From the NCBI GenBank assembly GCA_947495775.1, contig CANMAQ010000003.1, positions 235,747 to 299,746 of the forward strand: a stretch of DNA of 64,000 bases, in the 5' to 3' direction. Below are positions 26,059-36,459 of the stretch, in pieces. The translations under genes and the position numbers were made by a program. The stretch comes from Jejuia algarum. GTDB taxonomy: Bacteria; Bacteroidota; Bacteroidia; Flavobacteriales; Flavobacteriaceae. Positions within the stretch are counted from its first letter, which is position 1. Each line of letters begins with the position of its first letter. Below the pieces are notes generated by a model. The model did no database searches, had not been told where the DNA came from, and was given only the letters and a program-made list of their open reading frames with translations.

Positions 26059-26931
26059 TTAATGTATTAATTTTTGATTTCCATTAGGTCTTATTACTTT
26101 TTTGTCTATTAAATAGGTTAACATCTCTGTATAAATGGAAATTTGGTCTTTATTTGCAGCATTTATTTTTGAAGGGATTTCTGTGATCTTTTCTTTAAAC
26201 TTAACCTTTACTAAATGATACTTATCGCTACTTTTTACATTGATATCAAAATGTTTTGTAGAAGAACTATGTATTATAGAATAGTCTGATGTTTTTAATT
26301 TTAAACTTAACTGATAAAATAACTTATGCTTGTATTTTATTTTGGTTTTAATTTTGCCACTACTTCTTCGTCTTGTGTTGCTAACACGTAACAACACTTG
26401 ATGAAATGAAAGCATACAAATGCTACCGTCTTTAAACTTAAATTGCGAATAAAAACGCTCCATTTGGTAGGGCTTGTATTTTATTTTTGACGTATTTTGC
26501 AACCCAATAGTCGCTGGATTAAGACTGTTTTTAGCAGTTGTAATTTTGCCCGTATTCAAACGTAACTCTATTACATTTTTAGAGATATCGCCTTTGGTGA
26601 AAATTATAAATTTAGCCAATTCAACAAAAATATTGATAGGCACAAATGCAGCGTTAGCATTTCTACCATAACGTAAAATACCTCTTACGATAAGCATACA
26701 AATAAGAGCCACAAAAAACATTGCAAAACTTAATCCAGTAATACTATAAAAAAACAGAAATAACAGGATTGGAATTAAAGCAAAGAGATGAAAGGCTTTA
26801 AGCCGCCAAGGCTGTTTTGTAAGGATATGCTGCTTTATAAAGAGTAGCCAATAGTCACTAGGCCTTTTTGCCTTAAACTGTTTGGTGTTATGAAACTGTT
26901 TGCCATCTAGTTTTAACGTCTTCTTAATCAT
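26059..26931 (-). CDS. Membrane protein, function unknown
   Basis: A 290-residue protein with a basic N-terminus and two close hydrophobic helices (about 47-85: LIPILLFLFFYSITGLSFAM, FFVALICMLIVRGIL). A long soluble Lys-rich domain with alternating strands and a positively charged surface follows. It is placed between the Cys-rich protein and a glycosyltransferase gene that it overlaps by 8 bp. Possibly a small scaffold or anchor for the glycan machinery; the function is unknown. Confidence 0.62.
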   Translation of the reverse strand: MIKKTLKLDGKQFHNTKQFKAKRPSDYWLLFIKQHILTKQPWRLKAFHLFALIPILLFLFFYSITGLSFAMFFVALICMLIVRGILRYGRNANAAFVPINIFVELAKFIIFTKGDISKNVIELRLNTGKITTAKNSLNPATIGLQNTSKIKYKPYQMERFYSQFKFKDGSICMLSFHQVLLRVSNTRRRSSGKIKTKIKYKHKLFYQLSLKLKTSDYSIIHSSSTKHFDINVKSSDKYHLVKVKFKEKITEIPSKINAANKDQISIYTEMLTYLIDKKVIRPNGNQKLIH

Positions 26932-28102
26932 ACGGAAGTAGTGTTTTGTAAATAGTTGTCATTTTAGCTTCCTGATACGTCCAAAGGTATTTTTTTTCAA
27001 TTTCTTTTTTTCCATTTAAACCAATTTTTTTTAATTGATTTGGCGTTTCTAGTAAAGCTCTTATCTTCCTTCCTAAAAGTTCTGGTCTGTCAGGTGTTAT
27101 TAAATACCCTGTCTTGGTATCTGTTATAAGTTCGCATACTACAGGAATATTAGAAGCGATAACAGGTGTTGCATACGCCATAGACTCTAAAACTTTAAGC
27201 GGATTACAACCTTGAACAATATTTCGGTCGCATAAGGTAAGCGGAGCAACGCTTAGCATAGCGTTTTTAATTTTTAGGGCAAGATCCTGTTTCTCTAACT
27301 CGTAAAACCAATCTATTTTATGGGCTACACCAATATTCACAGCGAAATCTTGATATGTTTCTGTTCTTTTTTTAGGAACAGAAGCACAAATGACCAATCT
27401 AGTATTTAAATCGTCTAACTCTTTTAAGGCTTTTAAAAGTGTTTTAATGCCTTGCCATTTTTGTAATGCTCCAAAATATAAAATATAGGGTTGAGATGTG
27501 TTTTTTTTAGAATCTAAACCTGTAGTTGGGTAATAAGTTACACCATTAGGAATCACATTAATTTTTGAACAAATGGCTTTAAAATGTGTTTTTATAAGTT
27601 GTTTGGTAACCTGCGATGGTGTAATGATTACATCACATTTTGCAATACAATACTGCTCTAGCTTTTCTGTTTTTTGGAGGACAGAAGCGCTAATGTTAGG
27701 GTATCTGTTAGGCAATTCAATATGCGAAAGGGCATTAACCTCAAACACTGTTTTGCAATTTAAGTTGCTATTTAAAGCAGGAATACCACCCCAAATGTCT
27801 CTAAAATGGATCAGTTTAATAGTATCGCACAGTGGCATTTGTAAAAATGCTGATACATTTGCTTGAAATTTTTGAGTGCGCTCTAAAAAATTAAGTACTT
27901 TTTCTTTCCAACGGTAAACATATAGATTTCGCTCCTTATCAAATTGAAAAACAGGCATGTCATCATTCCCTATACATATAAGTAATCCCGTCTTGAATGT
28001 GTTTTGTAGTGCTTTTAAACAATGATTTATGTGCGTTGCGGCGCCTTTCTTTGAGGGAAATACATCAAACGCTATATATGCATATTCTGGCTTACTAATC
28101 AT
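26924..28102 (-). CDS. Glycosyltransferase family 4
   Basis: A 392-residue GT-B enzyme. The N-terminal domain reads YIAFDVFPSKKGAATHINHC, with the GGG-like donor loop replaced by KKGAATH. The C-terminal domain has YILYFGALQKWQGIKTLLKAL (about 215) and the donor signature QGCNPLKVLESMAYATPVIASN (about 305-325). It is the first gene of the minus-strand run (23118-28102) and overlaps the next by 8 bp. The promoter must lie in the 248 bp shared with the divergent MORN-repeat gene. Confidence 0.84.
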   Translation of the reverse strand: MISKPEYAYIAFDVFPSKKGAATHINHCLKALQNTFKTGLLICIGNDDMPVFQFDKERNLYVYRWKEKVLNFLERTQKFQANVSAFLQMPLCDTIKLIHFRDIWGGIPALNSNLNCKTVFEVNALSHIELPNRYPNISASVLQKTEKLEQYCIAKCDVIITPSQVTKQLIKTHFKAICSKINVIPNGVTYYPTTGLDSKKNTSQPYILYFGALQKWQGIKTLLKALKELDDLNTRLVICASVPKKRTETYQDFAVNIGVAHKIDWFYELEKQDLALKIKNAMLSVAPLTLCDRNIVQGCNPLKVLESMAYATPVIASNIPVVCELITDTKTGYLITPDRPELLGRKIRALLETPNQLKKIGLNGKKEIEKKYLWTYQEAKMTTIYKTLLPYD

Positions 28103-28350
28103 CTTGTACTATAAGTCTCAAATATAACATCTATTTAGTATTTAGGCTTTAAATAGGTAAAGTATTTGTATAGCCTTAATTTAAGGTCATCTCAAAAAGC
28201 CCCTTTATAGTATTGGGGTAATCGATTTAATGAAATTACTCTTATAAAATAGCCTAATTTCTGAAACTAATAAAAAATAAAATAGTCATTTTAATTTTAT
28301 ATTAGCTCGCCTTGAAATACATTTACAAATCTTAATTATTTATACGTCAC

Positions 28351-30726
28351 ATGCTTAAAGAACATCATATAGTGGTCGCCAAAATTAAAATTCTACTAGT
28401 TTTAACTATAGCTAGTTTACAGTATGGCTTTTCACAAACTAATGATACGTTGTATTTTGATGCAAATTGGAAAAAAACGACCAAAGCAAATCATATGTTT
28501 TATAGACCGCTACCCTTAAAAAAGGTAGATAGTCTTCTGTTTATACAAGACTTTTATAAGAATGGGAATATGCAAATGCAAGGCTATGTTTATAGTCTAA
28601 ATGAAAACAAGTTCGCTGGAGATGTATACTGGTATCATAAAGATGGTACCGACGCGTCCCGCAGTAAATATATCAATACCACTAATGCCCCTTTAGCCTA
28701 TTATCATCATAATGGTACACTTTGGAAAACCAACCGCTACGAAAAAGGCGTTAAGACAGGCACCATAAAATTGTATAATAGGAACAGGCAAGAGATTGGA
28801 AAAGAAATCTATAAAGAGGGGGTAATAATAAATGATACTATAGATAAATTTACAAGTGCTTATTATGCTGTTTATAAAAATGCTCAAATTTCATTTAATA
28901 AGAATGTTGAAAAAAAATTTAGACCAACAAAAGCATTGTATTGGATGGATTCTGGAAAATTGGCATCTGTAAAAGTTTATAATAATGAGGGGGTGTTTGT
29001 GGAGCAGAACATATACGAGCGCTCAGGAAAGTTGATAAAGCACTATGAAAAAAACGATTTTTTAAATGATAAATTAGCTGAAGGATCTTACCATGCCCTT
29101 AAAACAACCAATGGCTTTGTGGTTGCAATCGACTCTACATCACAAGTGAGTCAACAACATCAAGTTGTAAATTTAAACGCTATTAATGCTGTGGTTGCAG
29201 ACAAAACAGATGGAGATATGGCGTTTTATAAAAAAACAGCTTCTGATACATATTCAAAACTTGATTTTAAACTATTACATCAAAAACAATCTCATGGCAC
29301 CTCTGCATCGTTCGTGTCTCACTGGGATTCTGATACATATACAAATGAAGACCTTTTTGATAAAGACGTACACACCGTTGCCATTAGTCAAATAAAAACA
29401 CAATCGGTAGCTCAGCTGTTCGAATCTTTAAAATTAGTAGCATGGGGTGGGGCTTATAAAACATCTAATAGATATAACGACACTAAGATCGATCACAGAA
29501 GCACTTTTAAACTCTTAAATAACTATATTTTTTCGTATGTAGAAGAGGCATTTACGACTAAAGACAATGGTGGCTTTGGTTCTTATATTGTAGAAGATGA
29601 TGATGCCGTTGAAAAATGGCGTATACAACACAGCGCTCTATATATGATACGTGTTTTTATGCTAAATGGTAATAAGCCTATTCTCGTACTAAGTGATGAT
29701 GCTAACATTGCATATTATATTATTCCTACTTCAGATAATCGTTTTATCGTAAACTTTCAAGATAGGGAAGATCATATATTACAACAACAATCATATGAGG
29801 CGTTTAGTAATAGCACTTTGGAGACGCTTATCTTATATAGTAATTCTAATGCATTTTATAATGTAATTCAAAAAGATGAAAAATACTATGCTGCTAATGC
29901 TTTCAATGAAGTTGTTATTGAAAAAGCATATGATAGTCTGCAATTAGCGCATCACTATATTATTGGTAGAAATGAAAGTGAGATTACTATTTATAATAGC
30001 AAACTTCAAAAATTACCTTTAGAAAACGTACAGCAAGTATATTACGATAATGGAAATTTACAAGTCCTTACAACCAATCGCCATTTCTACAGTAATGCTT
30101 TAGGACATGAAACAAAAAGGAAATCGATCTCCTATTCCTTTTGTGGAACAGTAAGTTCTACAGACTTCACCTTGGTGGAAACTAAAGGCAAAAAACCAAT
30201 ACATGCCATTAAAATCCGTTACGGCGGTTTGGGGAGAGGCTATACTACAGAACGTCTTATAAAAATTAATAATTTAGACCTAAGTTATACCGTTACATTT
30301 TTAAACAAAACGAAACAGGAGGGCTACGATGGTAATAGTAGTTTTGTACAAGGGTATAAGGATGTAACAGGTATGCTTCTCGTAAATAAAAATGGTAAAT
30401 TTGGACTTTACAGCTATCAGCTAAATGATGTGGATTTCAAATCTCAAATTAGTAGCACAGGTACTGGCATAATACCTATAGAGACTCCCAAACAGGGCAG
30501 TACAAATGCAAAAGAACTATTACCTGTTATATACGATGCTATAGAGTTTCGTAATCCGTTATTGGTTGTGAAACGAGATAATGCCTATGGTATTTACCTC
30601 TCAAAGGAAGGCTTGAAATATAAAACATTGGGAGATGTTCATAATAATTTTATGGCCTTTGAGACTTTAGAAGGTAAAAAAGGTTGGATTGATGTGCATA
30701 CACTTCAGGAGTTTCCTGCCAAGTAA
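28351..30726 (+). CDS. Large secreted protein with MORN-like and WG-like repeats
   Basis: A 791-residue exported protein with signal peptide (...LLVLTIASLQYGFSQ). Residues about 50-260 contain antitoxin/YwqK-type MORN repeats, with recurring phrases such as DFYKNGNMQMQGYVY, YYHHNGTLWKTNRYEKGV, LYWMDSGKLASVKVYNNEGVFVEQNIYE and RSGKLIKHYEK. From about 450 to the end, phrases such as VNKNGKFGLYSYQL and VKRDNAYGIYLSKEG resemble WG beta-propeller repeats. It is probably an envelope-facing binding or structural protein. It is divergent from the glycosyltransferase run. No enzyme motif is seen. Confidence 0.7.
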   Translation: MLKEHHIVVAKIKILLVLTIASLQYGFSQTNDTLYFDANWKKTTKANHMFYRPLPLKKVDSLLFIQDFYKNGNMQMQGYVYSLNENKFAGDVYWYHKDGTDASRSKYINTTNAPLAYYHHNGTLWKTNRYEKGVKTGTIKLYNRNRQEIGKEIYKEGVIINDTIDKFTSAYYAVYKNAQISFNKNVEKKFRPTKALYWMDSGKLASVKVYNNEGVFVEQNIYERSGKLIKHYEKNDFLNDKLAEGSYHALKTTNGFVVAIDSTSQVSQQHQVVNLNAINAVVADKTDGDMAFYKKTASDTYSKLDFKLLHQKQSHGTSASFVSHWDSDTYTNEDLFDKDVHTVAISQIKTQSVAQLFESLKLVAWGGAYKTSNRYNDTKIDHRSTFKLLNNYIFSYVEEAFTTKDNGGFGSYIVEDDDAVEKWRIQHSALYMIRVFMLNGNKPILVLSDDANIAYYIIPTSDNRFIVNFQDREDHILQQQSYEAFSNSTLETLILYSNSNAFYNVIQKDEKYYAANAFNEVVIEKAYDSLQLAHHYIIGRNESEITIYNSKLQKLPLENVQQVYYDNGNLQVLTTNRHFYSNALGHETKRKSISYSFCGTVSSTDFTLVETKGKKPIHAIKIRYGGLGRGYTTERLIKINNLDLSYTVTFLNKTKQEGYDGNSSFVQGYKDVTGMLLVNKNGKFGLYSYQLNDVDFKSQISSTGTGIIPIETPKQGSTNAKELLPVIYDAIEFRNPLLVVKRDNAYGIYLSKEGLKYKTLGDVHNNFMAFETLEGKKGWIDVHTLQEFPAK

Positions 30727-30819
30727 ATAGTACAATGTATTTTTAAATTTAAAAATAGGCGCGTATCTCCAAAATTTTAAATAGCATTATTTTAACAAAT
30801 AGCTTTTAGAACATTAATG

Positions 30820-32904
30820 CTAAACCTTGTTTTTATGGCTGCGATTTACAAAAATAACTAAGCCAATAATTACTGCTAATGCAATCCCAACACCCCAATA
30901 GAATACTGCTTTTAGACTTGAAATCGTATCATTATTAAAAAAAATTTCCATGTTGAGAGCCTTAGCGTCGTCTTTAGGAATGTAAATGAAATAGGCCATT
31001 ATTTGTTCTACCTCCTTGATTTTAGTATAGTATTCGTTAAAGTCTTCAGGTTTTACGTAACTATTTTTATTTTGATATTCGTAATTTAAATAGAGAATGT
31101 TTTGTGCAGAGTTCATTTTACCTTTTAGAGAAAACTTGAAATTTTTAGAGTTCACATTTATATGCTCTTTTGTTAGTGACCATCGTCTGGGTAGTTTAAC
31201 CGTAATCTGATGTTTTTTATGTGTCGGATAGTATAAACCAAATGGTGCTTTTCGGGAGGCTTCATTAGGAAAAATAATCACATCTTTTAAACTGTAAGGT
31301 ATAAATTCTGCCATAATATTTTTAGCATTTCCAACCATGGGCTGCCATATTTTATTAATCTTATAGGATTCTTCAACAAGAATTTTATTCGCTAAAGTAT
31401 CATCGTCAAAACTAGGGTCTTTAAGGACTTCAACACCTTCATAAAGGTTATCGTAATAATTTTTAAAGTTCTTACGCAATGTCGTTAAGCTAGTCGATTT
31501 GTAACGCGCTCTCATTAAATCCGCCTCTCCTTCTCGATAAACAGTCATAACATTTAAAGTTGCAACGCCACCAACCTCAGGCAAATCGTAGGTGTCAAAC
31601 ACCTCTATTAAATCTTCATTTTTAGAGGCAATCTGTTCTAAAGCAGTAACCCCTTGTTTTACGACTAAAGCTTTGCCGTAATTAGGAAATGAAACCGATT
31701 TATAATTTCCCCGTTGATTGCTAATTGTAGGGTCGTAAAACAAATTTGTATGCGTGCTATCTACAACTTTAACAACGGCATGATTAAATATCTTAGGTGT
31801 TGGTAAAAATTGGTGTAATGATTCGCCGTAAGTTGTGTTGACAAATACAGGATACGCCTCGATATTCATATGACGAAGCATGGTAACCATAAGCCAACTT
31901 TTATCTTTACAATCACCAAAACGGTGTTGGAGGACTTTATTTGGAGAGAAAGGTTTGTATGCACCAATACCAGACTCTAAACCTAGGTATCTAATCTCGT
32001 TTTGCACAAATTGGAGCGTTTCAGAAATACGTTCACCTTCAGATGCCGCCATGTTTTTAATCGCTTCAATTTTGGTTTGAAGCGCTTTCGAAGGTGTAGT
32101 ATCTTCATATATATTTAAAGCCCAATCCACAACAGCACCCCACGTTTTAAAATCGCTGAGATATACATTTTGATTTGAGAAATACCAGCTAGGTGTATTG
32201 TCTTCATAAATTACCGGTTTTGTTAAAAGCGTCGTCCAATTATAGGTTGTGAATCCTTTATATGCGCCTATTGTGGGCTTAAGGTCTGTATTAAGGACTT
32301 TATACTGTAGAGGCCTATCTGAAATTAAATAGTAGTTAATTTTTCCTATAGGTTGAAAACTGTTTAATGTTGTGCCTCCAGAAAAATGATGGCCATGTAT
32401 AGGATTAAAACCTTTAATGGTATAGCTAATATCTAAAATATCACCATTGCGAATGTCTGCTAAATTGGCAATGGCATTAAGACTACCGTCATAAATATAA
32501 CTTTCGGAGTTAGATTCCTGCCGAATGTTTTGAAAGTCATTTAAATTAAGTTTATTAATAATTTCACCCTCTCTAAGCACTTCAATTTTATGTAATATCA
32601 ATCCTTGGTAAGTAGGATCATAATTGATAGATATAGAAGACCCTTCTTGTACACCAACATTATCTGTAATTTTTCGAACCAAACGGATGTAACGTTCTTT
32701 TTTAGGAATATGAATTTGTTCATCACTAAGTAAGGTGAGTAATCCATACGAAATTTCGTTTAGATTAATTTCTGGATTGTGTTCATACGTTTGGGGTACA
32801 ACCCATTGTGGCGTGCGCTTTATCTTAAGTTGCGCAAAGCAACTGGCACTACATAAAATAAAAATGAACGTAAAAAAACAGTGATTATAAGTTTTTAAAG
32901 ACAT
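30820..32904 (-). CDS. DUF3857/transglutaminase-domain protein
   Basis: A 694-residue exported protein with signal peptide (..FILCSASCFAQ), a DUF3857 N-terminal beta domain (about 40-230), then a transglutaminase-like domain. Its catalytic Cys is in HRFGDCKDKSWLM (about 335-347), with His in FNHAVVKV (about 377) and Asp in FYDPTIS (about 393). A second beta domain and one membrane helix at the very end (FYWGVGIALAVIIGLVIFV) follow. The family is common in Bacteroidetes and probably acts on periplasmic or surface proteins; its reaction is unproven. It is convergent with the MORN-repeat gene. Confidence 0.88.
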   Translation of the reverse strand: MSLKTYNHCFFTFIFILCSASCFAQLKIKRTPQWVVPQTYEHNPEINLNEISYGLLTLLSDEQIHIPKKERYIRLVRKITDNVGVQEGSSISINYDPTYQGLILHKIEVLREGEIINKLNLNDFQNIRQESNSESYIYDGSLNAIANLADIRNGDILDISYTIKGFNPIHGHHFSGGTTLNSFQPIGKINYYLISDRPLQYKVLNTDLKPTIGAYKGFTTYNWTTLLTKPVIYEDNTPSWYFSNQNVYLSDFKTWGAVVDWALNIYEDTTPSKALQTKIEAIKNMAASEGERISETLQFVQNEIRYLGLESGIGAYKPFSPNKVLQHRFGDCKDKSWLMVTMLRHMNIEAYPVFVNTTYGESLHQFLPTPKIFNHAVVKVVDSTHTNLFYDPTISNQRGNYKSVSFPNYGKALVVKQGVTALEQIASKNEDLIEVFDTYDLPEVGGVATLNVMTVYREGEADLMRARYKSTSLTTLRKNFKNYYDNLYEGVEVLKDPSFDDDTLANKILVEESYKINKIWQPMVGNAKNIMAEFIPYSLKDVIIFPNEASRKAPFGLYYPTHKKHQITVKLPRRWSLTKEHINVNSKNFKFSLKGKMNSAQNILYLNYEYQNKNSYVKPEDFNEYYTKIKEVEQIMAYFIYIPKDDAKALNMEIFFNNDTISSLKAVFYWGVGIALAVIIGLVIFVNRSHKNKV

Positions 32905-33154
32905 ATAGGTGAATTAAAAGACAAATAAACCAAAATTATGACAAAATTATAGGTAGCACAACGCATATAATACCCAGTGAACGATTAGTTTAAGAAGAGT
33001 TGTTTATAACGATATGTTTAAATGTGTTTTCGTATTATTTTTAAGATTTTAAGTGTAGGATGTCTATTTCAAAACACGTAAAGCTATTAGATATCCCGTA
33101 AATAGCATTGAGATACCTGTTCTTAGAGTTTTTCTCTAGTAAATCTAAAATCTA

Positions 33155-35413
33155 CTACCTTGCAATAGGCGCTTCCAAGCAATGTTCGGGTATACCAAAA
33201 CCATCCACCAAGCTACCTATATGCGGTCGTAATTCTGTAGAGAGGCGCTCTACACGCTGCCGTATGGCCTTAGATTTTGTACCGTTAATATACCCTTGCT
33301 CTAAGTACCACGCTGCGTCGTTATGCAGTTCATGCAAAGCATATAATGTGCCTAATTTTTCAAATAAGGCCTTGTGCGTTTCATCTTTAAGCGTTGCTGT
33401 AAAATCTGTAAATGTGGTATAGGCCAATGCGATACTGTACGCTTTCCCCAAGGCTAATAAATGCGTTTGTACTTTTAGAAAAGCTTGATAAGAAGGCATG
33501 CCATTTTTTACATAGTTTCGAATGCGCATGGCAATGGTATAGGTAAGCCGTCGTGTACGGTAATCGAAAGCGTGGTGGTGAAATTTAGGGTTGTACAAAT
33601 GCGCTTTGTCTACATTAGAAGTGTAGGCAGGGTTAATAGTGTTCCATTTATCTCCAATTCGTGCGCCTAATAGTTTAAGAACGGCCGTAAACCCCGCGCT
33701 ATTAAATTCCGATTTAAAATCAGATAAAACGCCCTTGGCGGCCAATTGAAGTAACACGTGGTTATCACCTTCAAAAGTTGTAAATATATCTACATCACCT
33801 TTAAGGTCTGCGATTTGATTTTCTAGCAAGTAGCCTTTTCCGCCGCAAGCTTCACGACATTCTTGTATGGTACTATTGGCAAACCAAGTTACGATCGATT
33901 TAAGACCCGCTACCTGTGTTTCAATTTTCCGTTTGTCTACAACAGCAGTATCGCTATAGGCTTTCATGAGATGTGTTAAAGTAACATCATACACATAACA
34001 ACTTGCAACAGCAGGTGTTAAACGCAATTGATGGCTTGGGTAATCCATTAATAAATCTTCCTGTACCTTTATACTGTCATTAAACTGTCTTCGTTTTAAA
34101 GCATGTTTTACAGCAATAGCCAACGCTTTTTTAGCGCCACCAAGCCCCGCACGTGCTACGCAAATTCTGCCGCCCACTAATGTGCCTAACATGGTAAAAA
34201 AGCGTTTACTCGGATTTTCTATAGCAGAATAATATGTCCCTTCAGGCGTAATATCTCCGTATTTATTTAATAAGTTCTCTCTAGGCACACGTACTTGATG
34301 AAACCAAATTTTACCATTATCGACACCATTCAATCCTAATTTATAGCCGTTATCTTCTATGGTAACGCCTGGCATGAGTTGATGATTTGCATCACGAATA
34401 GGAACTAAAATAGCGTGAACACCATGGTTTTTGCCTTCTACAATTAATTGGGCGAACACAGAAGCCATTGTAGAATGTAGCGCATTCCCGATGTATTCTT
34501 TATTGTCATTTTTTCCTGGAGTATGAATGATAATAGCATCTGTAGCCTTATCGTAAGTCGCGGTGGTTTTTACACCTCTTACGTTAGAGCCGTGTCCTGT
34601 TTCTGTCATTGCAAAACAGCCTAAAAGTGAAGCTGTGCCCGTTTCAGTCAAATAGGTATCATGATGCTTTTTAGTGCCTAATTTTTGAATGCTACCTCCA
34701 AAAAGCCCAAACTGCACGCCAAACTTTACAGCCATACTGCCATCTACATACATCATGTTTTCGAAAATAGCAGCATATCCAGGCATATTATCTGTACCTC
34801 CGTAGGCTTTAGGGTAAGCCATAGCGCCATAACCTGCTTTGGCTAAAAATTCAATTTGTTGTAACACATGCGCTCTAAACTGGTCTTTATCTCGTTTTAG
34901 CGTCGCTCTAAAAATGGGAGCTTTCAATACGGTTCTAAAAGCATCAACAACAGTCGCATGTTCGCCTTTTAAAAGCTTATCTATAGCAATAGGATCGTAA
35001 TAATTAGAGGTTACTTCTTTTACCACTTCAATATCAAAAAGATGGTTGTAGTGGTTGGGTTGTATGCCTAAATTAATTTCAATATCTCTTAAGTGTGTAT
35101 TAAACGGACATTCACTAAAATGATGACAGATCATTTTCTGACTAAAACTAGACAAGGGGTAGGTATCACTTTCTATGAGTTTTATGTTTGAATTTGAAAT
35201 CACGTTTTTCCAGTTCTTAAGGTCTTCTGGAGGCGCCTTTCGGTCTAAGCATTTTATAAGGTACTCATAATCTTCTTTTTCTAAGGTATCATCTTGCGTT
35301 AAGGCATTTTTTACCACAGAGATTTCAGAATAAGACAAAAGATCATCAGACCAAATCACATAAAAAAAAGGGATGTATTGTAGAATACCGGGAGCGTATG
35401 TTTTTATTTCCAT
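33155..35413 (-). CDS. Acyl-CoA dehydrogenase/acyl-CoA oxidase-like enzyme
   Basis: A 752-residue flavoenzyme, longer than usual acyl-CoA dehydrogenases (about 380) and near acyl-CoA oxidases (about 660-700). CFAMTETGHGSNVRGV (about 263-278) and the C-terminal CREACGGKGYL (about 517-527) are the FAD/substrate motifs of the acyl-CoA oxidase type. An N-terminal extension of about 100 residues is unique, and the C-terminal alpha region is doubled as in ACOX. It introduces the first double bond of fatty acyl-CoA in beta-oxidation; whether O2 or ETF is the acceptor cannot be told. It is a single gene on the minus strand. Confidence 0.85.
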   Translation of the reverse strand: MEIKTYAPGILQYIPFFYVIWSDDLLSYSEISVVKNALTQDDTLEKEDYEYLIKCLDRKAPPEDLKNWKNVISNSNIKLIESDTYPLSSFSQKMICHHFSECPFNTHLRDIEINLGIQPNHYNHLFDIEVVKEVTSNYYDPIAIDKLLKGEHATVVDAFRTVLKAPIFRATLKRDKDQFRAHVLQQIEFLAKAGYGAMAYPKAYGGTDNMPGYAAIFENMMYVDGSMAVKFGVQFGLFGGSIQKLGTKKHHDTYLTETGTASLLGCFAMTETGHGSNVRGVKTTATYDKATDAIIIHTPGKNDNKEYIGNALHSTMASVFAQLIVEGKNHGVHAILVPIRDANHQLMPGVTIEDNGYKLGLNGVDNGKIWFHQVRVPRENLLNKYGDITPEGTYYSAIENPSKRFFTMLGTLVGGRICVARAGLGGAKKALAIAVKHALKRRQFNDSIKVQEDLLMDYPSHQLRLTPAVASCYVYDVTLTHLMKAYSDTAVVDKRKIETQVAGLKSIVTWFANSTIQECREACGGKGYLLENQIADLKGDVDIFTTFEGDNHVLLQLAAKGVLSDFKSEFNSAGFTAVLKLLGARIGDKWNTINPAYTSNVDKAHLYNPKFHHHAFDYRTRRLTYTIAMRIRNYVKNGMPSYQAFLKVQTHLLALGKAYSIALAYTTFTDFTATLKDETHKALFEKLGTLYALHELHNDAAWYLEQGYINGTKSKAIRQRVERLSTELRPHIGSLVDGFGIPEHCLEAPIAR

Positions 35414-35792
35414 ATCATGAAATTACAATAAAAAGGTTAAATGCACTATAAGAAAATGTTAAATACATGGCCATACATGCTTTGCTAAGTGTAATTTCGA
35501 ATGTTAATCCTACGTGTCAAATCTGGGGGAATTCAAAACAAAGGTTGTATTATTCTATATTAAAATCGAGTTCACGATCAAAAGCAAACAGCCTGTTAGG
35601 TGTTGAATACCAATGTGTTTTTAAGATCTTCAAATACTATTTTTTGAGACTGCTAAAACACAAAATAACACTTTTTTGGGGCTATTAAAAATGGCACCCG
35701 TATGCATATATTGTAATTTGTTTAAATTTTTGGTAGGGTATTTTAGAGTTCATTTGTTTTAGGGCTGTAGAATTTTAAATCGAACTATACTT
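35414..35792. other. Intergenic region, 379 bp
   Basis: AT-rich divergent spacer. The plus-strand frame at 35467-35688 has no family resemblance and I reject it. The region must hold promoters for both flanking genes; a TTTAAATTTTTGG stretch near 35720 is the best candidate for the plus-strand one. Confidence 0.45.
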
Positions 35793-36386
35793 ATGAAAAC
35801 AATACGTTTAAGTCTTTCCATAGCCCTATTGAGTTTTGTGGCATTAAATGCGCAAGAACACGCACAACCTACTAACACAGCAGACATTTCTCCTAAGCAC
35901 ATTATTAAAATACACCCTATAGACGCATTAGGCGGAGGTATTGGTTTAGGGTATGAACGCGCCTTAACACCTAAATTATCATTAGATATTGAACTGTTTC
36001 AACAATTTAATAATGTGAAATTTGATAATGACCAATCGGAAATAAATTACAATCTATTTTTTGAAACCGACGTAAGGCGTTACTTTTCTAAACGAAAAAA
36101 AGTACTGGAAGGCTTTTTTATAGGTGGTGGTGTATTAACCATTTATAATAATTTTGACAGACTTAAAGACGAAGACAATACGACCATAAGTACCGATGTA
36201 GAAGAACTATGGATTGGTGCTGCAGTGAAATTTGGACACCAATGGCACTTTAAGAAATTTCTAAAGGGAATAACAACAGAAGCTAATGCGTCTATAGATT
36301 ATAGAACACGTTTGGGGGCATTTAACAGAAGGTCATCAAATGAAATAGGAGTGCTTTTACGTGTTGCCGTTGGTTATTCGTGGTAA
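35793..36386 (+). CDS. Outer-membrane beta-barrel protein, DUF3575-like
   Basis: A 197-residue protein with signal peptide (MKTIRLSLSIALLSFVALNA-Q). The body alternates hydrophobic and polar residues in short strands and ends in GVLLRVAVGYSW with a terminal aromatic, as is typical of outer-membrane beta-barrels. The phrase HPIDALGGGIGLGYERALTPKLSLDIEL resembles DUF3575-type small barrels. It is placed 73 bp before the ECF sigma gene. The role is unknown; it may be part of the sigma/receptor unit. Confidence 0.7.
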   Translation: MKTIRLSLSIALLSFVALNAQEHAQPTNTADISPKHIIKIHPIDALGGGIGLGYERALTPKLSLDIELFQQFNNVKFDNDQSEINYNLFFETDVRRYFSKRKKVLEGFFIGGGVLTIYNNFDRLKDEDNTTISTDVEELWIGAAVKFGHQWHFKKFLKGITTEANASIDYRTRLGAFNRRSSNEIGVLLRVAVGYSW

Positions 36387-36459
36387 TAGTCTAAGTTTAC
36401 AACCTATTTTTATACTTTAAATACCACATTTTAATATAAACACACGTAAGGATTTAACC

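Noticed and set aside
35467..35688. 73-codon plus-strand frame in the spacer after the acyl-CoA oxidase-like gene
   Set aside because: No family resemblance and no sensible ribosome site; likely chance.
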